Under the pieces are notes generated by a model that ran no database searches, was not told the origin of the DNA, and saw nothing but the letters and a program-made list of their open reading frames with translations. Below are positions 8,594 to 19,031 of a DNA stretch of 64,000 nt, piece by piece (the first letter of the stretch is position 1; each line of letters opens with the position of its first letter). The translations under genes were made by a program, and so were the position numbers. This stretch comes from Phytobacter ursingii. GTDB lineage: Bacteria; Pseudomonadota; Gammaproteobacteria; Enterobacterales; Enterobacteriaceae. The stretch is taken from the NCBI GenBank assembly GCA_901456055.1, contig CABDWT010000001.1, positions 310,001-374,000 of the forward strand, read 5' to 3'.

Positions 8594-10321
8594 TTATCTC
8601 AGCGGCGAATTGCGACGTTCAATACTGTAACGCTCGATCTCTTTGTACGGCACGGTCGTGGACTTGCGTTTACGCACATCCACCAGCGTGACGCGGTCCG
8701 TACAGGAATAGCAGGGGTCGAGGCTACCGATAATCAATGGCGCATCGGAAACGGTATTGCCGCGCAGCATATAGCGCAGCACCGGCCAGTTAGCATAGGT
8801 CGCCGCACGGCAACGCCAGCGGAACAGCTTCTGGTTATCGCCGAGCATGCTCCAGTGCACATCCTCGCCGCGCGGCGCTTCGACATAACCCAGTGCGAAT
8901 TTATGCGGCTTGTAGCTGAACCCTTCGGTCAACAGCGAAGTGTCCGGCATATTGTCGAGGGCAAATTCAATCATCGAGAGGGAATCAAGCGTCTCTTTGA
9001 TACGCACCATCACGCGTGAGAAAACATCCCCGGCAGGCCAGCTAAACAACGTTTTCGGCAGATTACCGTAGTCAGCATAAGGATGGTCAAAGCGCAGATC
9101 ACGCTGAAAACCACTGCCGCGAATCAGCGGGCCGACCGGGCTATAATCGCGCGCAATCTGACGGTCCAGCACCCCGACTCCCTGGGTACGCTGTGCCATA
9201 TTCGGCGTTGAGAGCAGCATATCCACCAGTTGAATCACTTCTGCACGCATCTCTTTCACCAACTGGATGGTTTTAATGCGCTGCTCTTTCAGGATATCGC
9301 GCCGCACGCCGCCTATCAGGTTCAGGCCGTACGTTTTACGCGAACCGGTCAGCAGTTCAGCCATGGTCATCGATTTTTCGCGGATGCGGAAAAATTGCAT
9401 AAAGCCGGTATCGAAGCCGACAAAGTGGCTGGAAAGGCCGATGTTTAACAGGTGGCTGTGCAGACGCTCTACTTCCAGCAGCACTGAGCGGATGGTGTGA
9501 GCGCGTTGCGGTACCACAATGCCCAGCGCGTTTTCCACCGAGGTGGTGTACGCCACGCTATGGGCGAAGCCGCAAATCCCGCAGACGCGGTCTGACAGGA
9601 AAGTCACTTCGTTATAACCCATGCGGGTTTCCGCCAGTTTTTCCATCCCCCGGTGAACGTAGAACAGACGGTAGTCGGCATCGACAATGCGCTCGCCATC
9701 AACAAACAGACGGAAATGGCCCGGTTCATCGGACGTGATATGCAGCGGACCGATGGGTACGATACGCGCCGAGCTATCGCCGTCATTGATAAACGGGTAG
9801 TTTTCCGTATCGGTGGTCGGTTCCGGACGCAGACGATAATCCATGGTGTCTTTGCGCAGCGGATGCAAATCGTCCGGCCAGTCGTCCGGCAGTACCAGAC
9901 GGCGCTGATCCGGTAAGCCCACTGGAATCAGCCCGTACATGTCGCGAATTTCACGCTCGCCCCAGACGGCGGCGGGCACCTTCGGGGTGACGGAGGGGAA
10001 TTCACGTGTGTTGGCATCGACCAGCGCTTTAACCACAATCCAGCATTTTTCCGCCCCTTCCATAGAAAGGGCGTAGTAGACCGCGTAATGACCATTGAGG
10101 GTGCGTTCATCGTTACCGAATAACACCGGTAACCAGCCGTCATGCTGGTAATAGAGATAATGAACGATATCCGGTAGCAGATTGAGTTTTACCGTAATGG
10201 TGGTCTGCTCAAAGGTTTGCCGCTCTTCTTCAAGAATGGCACCGGGAAATTGCGCGTTCAACGCCGCAAGGCAGGCACCGCCACGAGGGGCATCGAGACT
10301 GACACTCTCTAAATAACTCAC
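8594..10321 (-). CDS. hyfG: HyfG, hydrogenase-4 large (NiFe) subunit
   Basis: 575 residues: an N-terminal NuoC-like domain (to about 170) fused to a NuoD-like large subunit, as in HycE/HyfG. The Ni ligands are the N-terminal pair [11 protein letters not shown] and the C-terminal pair DPCYSCTDR. About 30 residues follow the last CxxC, consistent with a C-terminal extension processed by HycI-type protease. It catalyses proton reduction to H2. The start overlaps the hyfF stop (ATGA). Confidence 0.97.
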   Translation of the reverse strand: MSYLESVSLDAPRGGACLAALNAQFPGAILEEERQTFEQTTITVKLNLLPDIVHYLYYQHDGWLPVLFGNDERTLNGHYAVYYALSMEGAEKCWIVVKALVDANTREFPSVTPKVPAAVWGEREIRDMYGLIPVGLPDQRRLVLPDDWPDDLHPLRKDTMDYRLRPEPTTDTENYPFINDGDSSARIVPIGPLHITSDEPGHFRLFVDGERIVDADYRLFYVHRGMEKLAETRMGYNEVTFLSDRVCGICGFAHSVAYTTSVENALGIVVPQRAHTIRSVLLEVERLHSHLLNIGLSSHFVGFDTGFMQFFRIREKSMTMAELLTGSRKTYGLNLIGGVRRDILKEQRIKTIQLVKEMRAEVIQLVDMLLSTPNMAQRTQGVGVLDRQIARDYSPVGPLIRGSGFQRDLRFDHPYADYGNLPKTLFSWPAGDVFSRVMVRIKETLDSLSMIEFALDNMPDTSLLTEGFSYKPHKFALGYVEAPRGEDVHWSMLGDNQKLFRWRCRAATYANWPVLRYMLRGNTVSDAPLIIGSLDPCYSCTDRVTLVDVRKRKSTTVPYKEIERYSIERRNSPLR

Positions 10322-11901
10322 TTTAACTCTCCCTGAACCCGCGCGGGTGTTGCGGCGGTGGTGTCAAACGACGCCCACAGCCAACTGAATTGTGTTGATT
10401 GTTCATCATTACCGGACATCACAATGGCCGAGGCGTTTGCCAGCATTTTGCTTACCGGTTGCGGAATATGGGTCCCCATCACCAGCATCATCACCAGCAA
10501 AATGACCATCGGTGCCGTGGTCAGCCAGCCCAGTTCGCCGCTGGCGACTTCCTGAGGCGGCGCGGCAAACAGCGCTCTGGCGACCATGCGCACCAGTCCG
10601 CCAAGCACGATCGTCAGCAACAGCAGCAGAACGATGGTCACCAGCAGATGATCCGCCGCCAGCCCGGCGGTGACGGTCATAAACTCACTGAGGAAAATAT
10701 TGAAAGGGGGCATTCCGCCCAGTGCCAGCGCGCCGCCGCCAAGGAGGACCGCGGTAAACGGCATGATTTTCAGCATGCCGCACACCACGTCCAGGTTACG
10801 GGTGCCATATTTCAGCAGCACGTTGCCGGAACCGCAGAACAACAGTGTTTTAGCCAGGCTGTGGTTCAGTGTGTGCAGCAGCGCGGCGAGAATGCCCAGC
10901 GGGCCGCCGATACCGAGCGCCACCGCCACCAGCCCCATATTTTCCACACTGGAGTAGGCAAGCAGACGTTTCATATCCTGTTGGACAAGGATAAAGAACG
11001 CCGCTACCGCGACGGAAAGCAGGCCGAAGATCATCAGCAACGTATTGGGGAACGTGCTGCCGATAGCATGGCAGATGATGATGTAATAGCGAATCAGCAC
11101 CAGCAGCGCGCAGTTCAGCAGCACCGCTGAGAGCAGGGCGCTTACCGGACTCGGCGCTTCACTGTGGGCATCCGGCAGCCAGGCGTGCATCGGGAACAAC
11201 CCGGTTTTAGTCCCAAAACCGATCAGCACGAAGACGAATGCCAGTACCATCAATGTTGGGTCGAGTTTGCTGCTCTCTTTAAGGACTTCGGTCCAGAAAA
11301 TCGCATGATCGGGCTCTGCCATAAAGCTGGCGGCGTTGGCGTACACCAGTACGGTACCGAACAGGCCAAACGCTACGCCCACGGTACAGATGATGATGTA
11401 TTTCCACGCGGCTTCCAGTGAAGAACGCTGGCCGTAAATCCCCACCAGAAACGCAGAGCTCAGTGTCGTGGCCTCAATGGCTGCCCACATGACAATCAGG
11501 TTGTTACTGGTGACCACCAGCAGCATGGTGAAGAGAAACAGATGGAAGAAACCGTAGTAATTGCACAGAGTGCCGACGGTAATTTCCCCGTGGTCGACTT
11601 CATGGCGCATATAGCCAATGGAATACAGCCCGGTAATAAAACCGATGATCCCAAGAAGCGACAAGAACAGACCGCTTAAACTGTCGATATGGAGCCAGCG
11701 ATGGGCGGCAAAAATCTCACTCTCAGTCACCGCTTCTGCGACCGTCCACAGTGCCACGACCATCAGCACGGTGATACCGACGAAATGCACGGTGGTGACC
11801 AGACCGCGCGCGGCATTTCCTCGCAGACGGCACAGGAAGCAGAGTGCGGAAATGACCAGCGGCGTGAGCAACAGCAAGGTGAACATCAATGCGTGACTCA
11901 T
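10318..11901 (-). CDS. hyfF: HyfF, antiporter-like membrane subunit
   Basis: 527 residues, about 14 transmembrane helices, a member of the NuoL/M/N-Mrp antiporter family. It keeps the family motif around the broken helix ([26 protein letters not shown]) and polar residues such as Lys in [17 protein letters not shown]. HyfF is one of three antiporter-like subunits that distinguish hydrogenase-4 from hydrogenase-3 and suggest proton pumping coupled to formate oxidation. It is separated from hyfE by four bases. Confidence 0.95.
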   Translation of the reverse strand: MSHALMFTLLLLTPLVISALCFLCRLRGNAARGLVTTVHFVGITVLMVVALWTVAEAVTESEIFAAHRWLHIDSLSGLFLSLLGIIGFITGLYSIGYMRHEVDHGEITVGTLCNYYGFFHLFLFTMLLVVTSNNLIVMWAAIEATTLSSAFLVGIYGQRSSLEAAWKYIIICTVGVAFGLFGTVLVYANAASFMAEPDHAIFWTEVLKESSKLDPTLMVLAFVFVLIGFGTKTGLFPMHAWLPDAHSEAPSPVSALLSAVLLNCALLVLIRYYIIICHAIGSTFPNTLLMIFGLLSVAVAAFFILVQQDMKRLLAYSSVENMGLVAVALGIGGPLGILAALLHTLNHSLAKTLLFCGSGNVLLKYGTRNLDVVCGMLKIMPFTAVLLGGGALALGGMPPFNIFLSEFMTVTAGLAADHLLVTIVLLLLLTIVLGGLVRMVARALFAAPPQEVASGELGWLTTAPMVILLVMMLVMGTHIPQPVSKMLANASAIVMSGNDEQSTQFSWLWASFDTTAATPARVQGELK

Positions 11902-11905
11902 GTTG

Positions 11906-12556
11906 TTATCCTTTCAGCGCCGTAAGGTTATTAACGTCCAGCGTGCCGTGGGTACGCCAGATTTTTCGCGCCAGTATTGTCATGACGATCACCGCGAAAA
12001 TGGCATCGGTGGCGATACCAATTTCGACCAGCTCCGGCGCACGCCATGCCAGCAGCGCCAGCACCAGATGCGAGCCGTTCTCCATCAGGCAGTAGCCAAA
12101 CACCTGACGCAGGATATTGCGCTGGCTGATGATGCACAGCAGCCCCAGCAGGAAATGGCCGAGCGCCACCGCCAGCGCGGGCTTAAGTTGCGCGACCAGC
12201 GGCAACTGCACCGGACGCACCACAAACCAGCACAGCAACACGATGCCTGCGGCCATCAACACCAGTGCGGCAGGGCCAAACAGACGTTCCCCCTGACCCT
12301 CTGGCGCCATTTTGCGAAATGCATAGCCCATAATCAGCGGCACCATCAGAACCTTGGTGAAGAAGGCGCTGATGGACCATATCCGCAGTTGTTCAGCATC
12401 CAGCAACTGCGCAAGGGTGAAAAATATCGACACCAGCACCAGTGATTGCAGGGCGTACAACCAGCAGGAGACGGTGTAGCGTCTGGCGCAAGTGACCAAT
12501 AACGAGGTGAACATCATCAGCCCCGCCAGATTGTTAACGATCAATGTTCCCGTCAT
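11906..12556 (-). CDS. hyfE: HyfE, hydrogenase-4 membrane subunit (NuoK-like)
   Basis: 216 residues with about seven hydrophobic helices. The family is related to NuoK in its C-terminal part ([23 protein letters not shown] region). It is predicted to sit between antiporter-like subunits in the membrane arm. It is tightly packed between hyfD (12 bases) and hyfF (4 bases). There are no catalytic motifs. Confidence 0.93.
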   Translation of the reverse strand: MTGTLIVNNLAGLMMFTSLLVTCARRYTVSCWLYALQSLVLVSIFFTLAQLLDAEQLRIWSISAFFTKVLMVPLIMGYAFRKMAPEGQGERLFGPAALVLMAAGIVLLCWFVVRPVQLPLVAQLKPALAVALGHFLLGLLCIISQRNILRQVFGYCLMENGSHLVLALLAWRAPELVEIGIATDAIFAVIVMTILARKIWRTHGTLDVNNLTALKG

Positions 12557-12568
12557 CTTCGACTCCCT

Positions 12569-14008
12569 TTATCCAATCCACGCTGCGGCAATGACGCTTG
12601 AGCACAGCGACATCACCACCAGAATCACCAGCACCAGCTTCATGGCATAAGGCAGCGGCGCCGCCTGTGCTACCTCTTCGCTGGGTTCACCCGGCACGAC
12701 GCGCCCGAACCAGTAGATAAACCAGCCGAAGCTGGCGACCGATTCCACCAGCGCCAGGATCATCACCGCGAGCAGAATGGGGTGCTGATCGGAGAGGGCG
12801 AACCCGGCGGCAAACAGGGGAAACTTGCTGAAAAAACCGTTGAACGGCGGGACACCGGTAATGGCGAGTGCTGCAACGCAAAAACCGATCCCGGCGATAG
12901 GCAGCGTGCGCATTACGCCACGAAGGCGCGGCAGCATACGCGTACCGCAGCTGTAGCTGAGTGCCCCGGCCACCAGGAAGAACAGGCTCTTGGCGAAGGC
13001 ATGGTTAAAGATGTAAACAATCCCCGCATTGAAGGCCATTTTCGAACCGAAAATCGACATCGACAGGGCAAGGAAAATCCACGCCAGCTGGGAAATCGTC
13101 GACCAGGCGAGCAGGCGCTTCATGTCTTTTTGCGGCAGGTACATCAGGAAGCCGTACACCAGGGTGATTGTCGCCATGGTGACGCCGACCCAGCCAATGA
13201 CTTCCGGGATCTGCCCACCTTCGGAAATAGCGCGGGCAAAAATGTAAACACCCACTTTTACCATCGACGCGGCGTGCAGGTATGCGCTGACTGGCGTCGG
13301 CGCTTCCATCGCATCCGGCAACCAGGCCTGCAATGGCAGTTGCGCTGATTTACCCCAGGCAGCGAACAAAATCCCACCGTAGACGATTAACGCGGCACTG
13401 CCGTTTAACTGGCTCATCGCGCTTAGCGCAAAGGTGCCGGTTTGCAGGAACAGCGTTGCCGCCGCCAGATACAATCCCAGCGAACCGACGTGGGTAATAA
13501 GCAGCGCTTTCATCGCCGAACGCTGGGATTTTTCAGACTGGTAATAGCTGATGAGCGCCCAGGAGCAGCCACCGGTGATTTCAAAAAACAGCAACTGACC
13601 CAGCAGCGTGGACGAGAGCACCAGGCCGGACATTGCACCGATGAAAATCAGCAAGAACGCGTAGTAGCGGTTACTGCCGTCGTGCGGGTGCTCTTTATTT
13701 CCGCGGGTAAGATATCCCGTGGAGTAGAGCGCCACCAGCAGGCCGAGGAAGACCACCACAAACAGAATCAGGGTACTGATTTTGTCTACCGTCATGCCGA
13801 ACAACGCTATCTGTCCGGCGCTAAGCAGCGGGATGTCGACGACCTCGCTACCCGCGGCATGAAAGCCCGCTGCCAGTGCGACTGTGGCGATAGTTGCCAG
13901 CAGGGCAAACAGCGTGGACAGCATGGGGGCGGTCTGTCTGGGGGCCAAAGAGACGACCAGCGCGCCGATAAACGGCAGGAGCAGGGTCGTCAGGGCAATT
14001 GTTTCCAT
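12569..14008 (-). CDS. hyfD: HyfD, antiporter-like membrane subunit
   Basis: 479 residues, matching the E. coli length. It belongs to the NuoN/M-type proton-translocating family: WGKSAQLPLQAWLPDAMEAPTPVSAYLHAA carries the conserved Lys and Pro-rich break, and LPQKDMKRLLAWSTISQL the second signature. It is one of the three antiporter modules (with HyfB and HyfF) of the membrane arm. It lies 16 bases from hyfC. Confidence 0.95.
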   Translation of the reverse strand: METIALTTLLLPFIGALVVSLAPRQTAPMLSTLFALLATIATVALAAGFHAAGSEVVDIPLLSAGQIALFGMTVDKISTLILFVVVFLGLLVALYSTGYLTRGNKEHPHDGSNRYYAFLLIFIGAMSGLVLSSTLLGQLLFFEITGGCSWALISYYQSEKSQRSAMKALLITHVGSLGLYLAAATLFLQTGTFALSAMSQLNGSAALIVYGGILFAAWGKSAQLPLQAWLPDAMEAPTPVSAYLHAASMVKVGVYIFARAISEGGQIPEVIGWVGVTMATITLVYGFLMYLPQKDMKRLLAWSTISQLAWIFLALSMSIFGSKMAFNAGIVYIFNHAFAKSLFFLVAGALSYSCGTRMLPRLRGVMRTLPIAGIGFCVAALAITGVPPFNGFFSKFPLFAAGFALSDQHPILLAVMILALVESVASFGWFIYWFGRVVPGEPSEEVAQAAPLPYAMKLVLVILVVMSLCSSVIAAAWIG

Positions 14009-14024
14009 AGTAATTCAGCGCTCC

Positions 14025-14972
14025 TTACAGACCGGTTAACCAAAGAACATATGACAGCGCGGCGAGACTAAAACCGAGCCAGGTAAGGTGGTGCGTCAGT
14101 AAAAACCGCCCGCGAGCGAGCGAGTTTTCCACCACCGACGCAATAACAAACACCACCAGTAATTTGACCAGCGTGATGACCAGCGAGAGCAGCAGGGCCC
14201 CGATAGTCAGTGAGCCGGCATTGCCGAACGGGAAGAAGAGCGCCAGGAACAGCGAGGCCATCACCACCTGTTTCAGGCCGATCCCCCATTTCACCAGCGC
14301 CAGTCCTGCTCCGGAGTATTCGGTCAACGGCCCTTCCTGTAGCTCTTGCTCCGCCTCTGCCACGTCGAAGGGGATTTTGCCCATCTCAATAAAACAGGCG
14401 AATCCGCAGGCGAGCATCGCCAGCAGCGTGGCAACAGGGGAGACCCAACCGGTCGCCAGCGTGGTGCTGATTGCGCCGATGTTGGTCGACCCTGCCAGCA
14501 GCGCTATCACCAGCAGCGAGAGAATCAGCATCGGTTCCACCAGAATGCCGAGGGTCAGTTCGCGGCTGGCGCCAATACCGGAAAATGGGCTGCCGGTGTC
14601 GAGGCCGGAGAGGGCAAAGAAGAAGCGGAATAATGCGAACAGGTAAATCAGGGTGATCAAGTCACCCGCACCGGCGAAAGGCGAGGTACGCACAAACAGC
14701 GGTAATGTCATTGCCACCACCAGCATGCTGCTCAGCAGCACCCAGGGCATGACGCGGAACATCATGCCGGATGAGGCCGGAGCCACCTCCTGGCGCTTAA
14801 GCAATTTTTGCAGATCGCGGTAGTCCTGTAAGATGCCAGGACCCTGGCGAGAGTGCATCCGTGCGCGAATCTGCCGGGAGATCCCGGTAAATAATGGCGT
14901 TAATGCCAGCAGAAACGCCGCCTGGCAGAGGGCAAACAGACCCAGTGACCAGTCAGGGGTTGGTTGTATCAT
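14025..14972 (-). CDS. hyfC: HyfC, hydrogenase-4 membrane subunit (NuoH-like)
   Basis: 315 residues, eight predicted helices. It keeps the NuoH/HycD signature loop EMGKIPFDVAEAEQELQEGPLTEYSG, the interface between membrane arm and catalytic module, and the N-terminal GISRQIRARMHSRQGPG. This subunit anchors the hydrophilic HyfG-I-H part to the membrane. It begins 13 bases downstream of hyfB. Confidence 0.96.
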   Translation of the reverse strand: MIQPTPDWSLGLFALCQAAFLLALTPLFTGISRQIRARMHSRQGPGILQDYRDLQKLLKRQEVAPASSGMMFRVMPWVLLSSMLVVAMTLPLFVRTSPFAGAGDLITLIYLFALFRFFFALSGLDTGSPFSGIGASRELTLGILVEPMLILSLLVIALLAGSTNIGAISTTLATGWVSPVATLLAMLACGFACFIEMGKIPFDVAEAEQELQEGPLTEYSGAGLALVKWGIGLKQVVMASLFLALFFPFGNAGSLTIGALLLSLVITLVKLLVVFVIASVVENSLARGRFLLTHHLTWLGFSLAALSYVLWLTGL

Positions 14973-14985
14973 CTTCTCTCCCTCC

Positions 14986-17007
14986 TTAGACGGCGATAGT
15001 CAGTAGCAGGATCACCAGCGCGGCGATCACATACAGACAATAGAGACGGAAATCGCCGCTTTGCAGATACTGCACCGCACGGGCAATGCGTTTGGTTATC
15101 CCGACCAGCGGCAGGATGATTTTGTCGTCCCAGAACGGCTCTGTGCGGGTCGCCGCAACAGTCACGCCGCCCAGGCTGCGCTGTAGCGGCTGGGCAGGAT
15201 CGAGTTGTTTACGCATGCGATACAGTGGGCCAAATACCACCCGCAGGGGCTGTGTAAAGCTTCCGGCAGACGGCGCCATACCTTTTTCCCAGGCATAGCC
15301 GCATGCCCACGCATCGCCGGTGCGGCGGAAGTTGCCGCGGGTGTGCCGGTTGATGTACCAGAACAGGCCCGGCAGCACGGGCATCGCGATAAGCAGCAGG
15401 AAGACCACGGAGGGTGTCAGCACTGCCTGCTGCGCATCCCCTGGCATCAGCGTTGCGCCTTGCGCCACGGCCAGCGTTTCCTGAGAGGAAAGCGACTGGG
15501 CAATGTGCAGCAGATGTGGCGCGACGAGATTCGCCCCGACACCTGCCACTACGCAGAAGAGCGCCAGCAGACCCATGGCAATCACCATCGGCCAGGGAAC
15601 TTCCCGGGCATGGTCGGCTTTTTCGCTACGCGCGTTACCGCAGAAACTCACACCGTAGACTTTGACGAAGCACATCGCGGCCAGCGCGCCAGTGATAGCC
15701 AGCATAACGATGGCGATGGGGCCTGCCAGTCGGGGAATAATGGCATCCACGCGGGTGAGGGAGAACAGAGACTGGTAGGTATACCATTCACTGATAAAGC
15801 CATTGAGCGGTGGCATGGCGGAAATCGCCAGACAGCCAATCAGGAACGCACCAGCCGTCCACGGCATCCGTTTGGCCAGCGCGCCCATCTTTTCCATATC
15901 ACGTGTGTGCAGACGGAAGATAATCGCTCCGGCGCCCAGGAAGAGAAGCCCTTTAAACAGCGCGTGGTTGAGCAGATGGAACAAGGCGCCGAGCAGACCC
16001 ACGGCGGCGATAACCGGATGATGGAGCGCAATGCCTGCCATACCGACACCCACCCCCATCAAAATAATGCCAATGTTTTCAACGGTGTGCCAGGCAAGCA
16101 GGCGTTTGATGTCATGCTCTGCCAGCGCATAGAGAACACCCAGCACCGACGACACAGCACCAAAAGCGAGTACCACCACACCCCACCACAGCGGAGTACC
16201 GCTATGGCCGAGCAGGTCGATACCGACTTTAATAATCCCGAAGATGCCGATTTTGACCATCACGCCTGACATTAATGCCGACGCGTGTGATGGCGCTGCC
16301 GGGTGCGCGCGCGGCAACCAGCTATGCAATGGCAGCATCCCCGCTTTGGCGCCAAAACCGAAGAACGCCAGCAGGAAGACGGCGGAGGCAACGCCCGGTG
16401 ACAGCGACAGTTCGCGGAAGCTGGCGAAATCCAGACTGCCGCTCTGACGCCACATCAGGAAGAAGGCAACCATGATCAGTACCGAACCGGCGTGGGCGAT
16501 AAAAAAGTAGAGCAGGCCGGCGTGAATGGATTCGTCGTCCTGATCGGTGATGACCAAAAACCAGGAGGCCAGCGACATCATTTCAAACAGCACGATGAAC
16601 CAGAATGCATTGTCCATCACCACCAGGCCGACCATCGATGCGATGAACAGGTTCATAAAGAAGCCCATCGCGCCGACACCTTTGCCGACATACTCACGCA
16701 CATAGGAGAGTGAGTAGAGGCCGCAGACGGTCACCAGCAGGGAAATCACCAGCACCATAAAGGCGGCGAGGCTGTCCATGCGTACGATAAAGTGGGCAAA
16801 CGCGAAGGGGCCGATGGCCTGCCAGTGCAGCGTTTCCGTACCCGTTAACGCGGTGACGGCACTCGCCAGACCCAGTAACCCGCCGGCCATCGCCGACAGA
16901 CCGGCGACTTTAATCGCCAGTTCCTCCTGACGGGCCAGTAACAGTGACGCGACGCCGCCAGCGACATATAACAAGATTGACCACATCAATAATTGCAGGG
17001 CATCCAT
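14986..17007 (-). CDS. hyfB: HyfB, antiporter-like membrane subunit (NuoL/HycC-like)
   Basis: 673 residues (E. coli 672). It has the long NuoL/HycC-type antiporter fold with the conserved GKAGMLPLHSWLPRAHPAAPSHASALMSG-type region (here GFGAKAGMLPLHSWLPRAH) and EHDIKRLLAWHTVENIG. The C-terminal roughly 100 residues extend beyond the core as in HycC. The ATG shares one base with the hyfA stop (TAATG), indicating translational coupling. Confidence 0.96.
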   Translation of the reverse strand: MDALQLLMWSILLYVAGGVASLLLARQEELAIKVAGLSAMAGGLLGLASAVTALTGTETLHWQAIGPFAFAHFIVRMDSLAAFMVLVISLLVTVCGLYSLSYVREYVGKGVGAMGFFMNLFIASMVGLVVMDNAFWFIVLFEMMSLASWFLVITDQDDESIHAGLLYFFIAHAGSVLIMVAFFLMWRQSGSLDFASFRELSLSPGVASAVFLLAFFGFGAKAGMLPLHSWLPRAHPAAPSHASALMSGVMVKIGIFGIIKVGIDLLGHSGTPLWWGVVVLAFGAVSSVLGVLYALAEHDIKRLLAWHTVENIGIILMGVGVGMAGIALHHPVIAAVGLLGALFHLLNHALFKGLLFLGAGAIIFRLHTRDMEKMGALAKRMPWTAGAFLIGCLAISAMPPLNGFISEWYTYQSLFSLTRVDAIIPRLAGPIAIVMLAITGALAAMCFVKVYGVSFCGNARSEKADHAREVPWPMVIAMGLLALFCVVAGVGANLVAPHLLHIAQSLSSQETLAVAQGATLMPGDAQQAVLTPSVVFLLLIAMPVLPGLFWYINRHTRGNFRRTGDAWACGYAWEKGMAPSAGSFTQPLRVVFGPLYRMRKQLDPAQPLQRSLGGVTVAATRTEPFWDDKIILPLVGITKRIARAVQYLQSGDFRLYCLYVIAALVILLLTIAV

Positions 17008-17627
17008 TAGCGTTGCTCCGGCGTTGGTGAAGAAGAGTCGAAGGTCATGTCCGTCGTGTTGAGCGCGGCCAGCAGCCTGCGTGCTTTCAACTGTTTATTG
17101 ATTGCGTCTTCCTGCACCAGATGCAGCGCCTGTGTCGGACAGGATCTGACGCAGGCGGGGCCTTCCGGCAGGAAGTGACAGAGGTCGCATTTGACGGCGA
17201 TGGTCTGTACACCCGCATTCCAGCGTAAAAACGGCTGCATGGTTTGCGGGCTGGCAGGAACATCCCGGAGTTGTTCTTCCGGAACAAAGTTTTCGTAGCG
17301 TGCAGGTGTATTGACCGGGCGGCTGCCTGACGGGGTAATCGCACCGAACGGACAGACCAGACCACAGAGTTTGCAGCCGATACAGAGCGTTTCGTTGAGA
17401 TAGACCGCGTCATCCTTAAAGGAAATCGCGTTCACCGGGCAAACCTGTTTGCAGGGGGCATCGTCACAGTGTCGGCACATGACCGGCGCGGTTTTGGTGT
17501 CCGTCTTAACCAGCGTTAATCGGGGGTGAGACTGCAACCCTTCAATCTTATGAACATCCGAACACGCGGCAAGGCAGGTATTGCATCCTATACACCACTC
17601 GGGATTTGCAATCACAAAGCGGTTCAT
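17007..17627 (-). CDS. hyfA: HyfA, hydrogenase-4 four-cluster ferredoxin subunit
   Basis: 206 residues. Four [4Fe-4S] cysteine groups: CIGCNTCLAAC, CRHCDDAPCKQVCP, CIGCKLCGLVCP and CDLCHFLPEGPACVRSCP. It resembles HycB and the N-terminal third of AegA. It transfers electrons from formate dehydrogenase-H to the hydrogenase. It is the first gene of the operon, with an SD (AAGGAG) eight bases from the ATG and a sigma-54 promoter about 46 bases upstream. Confidence 0.96.
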   Translation of the reverse strand: MNRFVIANPEWCIGCNTCLAACSDVHKIEGLQSHPRLTLVKTDTKTAPVMCRHCDDAPCKQVCPVNAISFKDDAVYLNETLCIGCKLCGLVCPFGAITPSGSRPVNTPARYENFVPEEQLRDVPASPQTMQPFLRWNAGVQTIAVKCDLCHFLPEGPACVRSCPTQALHLVQEDAINKQLKARRLLAALNTTDMTFDSSSPTPEQR

Positions 17628-17672
17628 GTCGGCTCCTTGAGAAGAAAGCGAGAAAATCGTTGAGCCTTCTTA

Positions 17673-17689
17673 AGCACAAGTCATGCCAA
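17673..17689 (-). promoter_or_regulatory. Sigma-54 (-24/-12) promoter of the hyf operon
   Basis: Minus-strand TTGGCATGACTTGTGCT matches the consensus YTGGCACGRNNNTTGCW at 12 of 13 or so defined positions apart from two changes, with GG and GC separated by exactly ten bases. Predicted transcription start near 17661, leaving a roughly 35-base leader before hyfA. This is the expected target of FhlA/HyfR with sigma-54 under formate-rich anaerobic conditions. Confidence 0.82.
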
Positions 17690-17780
17690 ATGTTAAAGTG
17701 TATATTTATCAGATGGTTATTTTTATTTCAGGCGGGGAGCCAACAAAAGTGATGGTCAGGGCTGAACGAGAAGTAACCGT

Positions 17781-17799
17781 TGTCGGCACTAGTGTCGAG
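17781..17799. promoter_or_regulatory. Candidate activator site upstream of the hyf promoter
   Basis: The near-palindrome TGTCGGCACTAGTGTCGA lies about 95-110 bases upstream of the sigma-54 promoter, the distance usual for an FhlA/HyfR upstream activating sequence. The TGTCG half-site fits reported FhlA boxes, but the second half does not match well. Confidence 0.45.
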
Positions 17800-17918
17800 A
17801 TGATTGATAAAGTGTGATCAGCTTCAAATAATTGCCAGGAGGGAAAATGCGAGATGCAGGAAAAAAGGGCGGCCGAAGACGGGACGCCCGGAAGAGTGGT
17901 GACGCAATATGAGCCCGC

Positions 17919-18389
17919 TCAGGCGTTCTCTTTCAGCCAGTTGAGCACGATGTCGTGATGATTGCTGGTTTTGAAATCATCAAAAACATGCTCGACTTTG
18001 CCATCCGCGTCGACAAGGAAACTAATGCGGTGAATGCCGTCGTAGGTTTTGCCCATAAAGGACTTCTCACCCCAGACGCCAAACTGCTCGCAAATTTGGT
18101 GATCTTCATCGGACAGCAGCGTGAAGTTCAGCAGCTCTTTTTCGGCGAAACGGGAAAGTTTTTCCGGTTTGTCAGTGCTGATACCCAATACTTCTACGCC
18201 CGCTTTCTTCAAATCATCCATGTTATCGCGCAGGCCGCATGCCTGTACGGTACAGCCTGGCGTCATCGCTTTCGGGTAGAAATACACCAGAACACGCTGT
18301 CCCTGGAAGTCGGCCAAATTTACTTGTTCTCCGTCTTGATCCGGCAAGCTAAATTTCGGTGCGATATCACCGGCTTTCAGTGGATTCAT
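17919..18389 (-). CDS. bcp: Bcp, thioredoxin-dependent thiol peroxidase
   Basis: 156 residues, the E. coli length. It is an atypical 2-Cys peroxiredoxin of the BCP/PrxQ family: FYPKAMTPGCTVQACGLRD holds the peroxidatic Cys (about 46) and resolving Cys five residues later. It reduces H2O2 and organic hydroperoxides using thioredoxin. The ATG shares a base with the gcvR stop (TAATG), so the two are co-transcribed and coupled. Confidence 0.97.
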   Translation of the reverse strand: MNPLKAGDIAPKFSLPDQDGEQVNLADFQGQRVLVYFYPKAMTPGCTVQACGLRDNMDDLKKAGVEVLGISTDKPEKLSRFAEKELLNFTLLSDEDHQICEQFGVWGEKSFMGKTYDGIHRISFLVDADGKVEHVFDDFKTSNHHDIVLNWLKENA

Positions 18390-18961
18390 TACTTAACTCC
18401 ATCCTGTTCATCATGCTGTGAATAGTTGACCACGTTTATACTGCCTTGTGCATTCAATTCTGTACATAGGGCTTTGAATGCCTGGTCAATGTTTGATGCG
18501 TCCTGCGACGCAGGACTGTGAGCGGTTATCTGAATAAAAAGCTGCGCGGCCCTGGTGGCGTCGCCCGGTTGTGTGCGGGAGACCAGCTCAGCGATATTCA
18601 TCTGAAAGGTGTCAAACAAGGCAGTAAAACGCTCAATCAGATGCGGAGAGTCAGGGACTTCAACCTGAACCCAGACGGTGGCAGGCATGGCAGGGCGGGG
18701 ACGGGCGGCGGTACGCTTCATCACGATCAATAAATCCAGCTCCGCGCCTTTAAGCGGCAATGTTGATTCAATCAGCGTAATGGCATTCCATGAGCCGGAG
18801 AGCAGCATAATAAACGTGAACTCTTCTCCCAGCATGGCCAGACGACTGTCTTCAATATTGCAACCGCAACTGCTGACGTGGCGCGTGATGGTATTTACGA
18901 TACCCGGCCTGTCGGCGCCCAGCGCAGTAATAACCAGAAAATGTTGTGATGAGGCAGTCAA
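18389..18961 (-). CDS. gcvR: GcvR, regulator of the glycine cleavage operon
   Basis: Start set at TTG 18961 (read as M, then TASSQHFLVITAL), giving 190 residues, the family length, with AGGA nine bases upstream; ATG at 18994 would add 11 unrelated residues. Two ACT domains: the first around ITALGADRPGIVNTITRHV, the second around VPDSPHLIERFTALF. GcvR binds GcvA and represses gcvTHP when glycine is low. It is divergent from dapA and upstream of bcp. Confidence 0.93.
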   Translation of the reverse strand: MTASSQHFLVITALGADRPGIVNTITRHVSSCGCNIEDSRLAMLGEEFTFIMLLSGSWNAITLIESTLPLKGAELDLLIVMKRTAARPRPAMPATVWVQVEVPDSPHLIERFTALFDTFQMNIAELVSRTQPGDATRAAQLFIQITAHSPASQDASNIDQAFKALCTELNAQGSINVVNYSQHDEQDGVK

Positions 18962-19005
18962 ACCTGTGCTTCCTGTCAAACCAGAGATAATCATAAGGAA
19001 AGCAT

Positions 19006-19031
19006 AAAAAAAACCGGCATACAACCGCCGG
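19006..19031 (-). terminator. Intrinsic terminator in the gcvR 5' region
   Basis: On the minus strand CCGGC-GGTTGTAT-GCCGG is followed by eight T residues. It lies about 45 bases upstream of the gcvR start, pointing toward gcvR, inside the gcvR-dapA divergent gap. It could stop antisense transcription coming from dapA or attenuate gcvR. Confidence 0.65.

Noticed and set aside
10399-11130. 243-codon frame opposite hyfF, Gln/His/Arg-rich
   Set aside because: Typical reverse-complement translation of a membrane protein gene; no start signal or homology.
15205-16269. 354-codon frame opposite hyfB
   Set aside because: Same reasoning: complement of hydrophobic codons, no domain.
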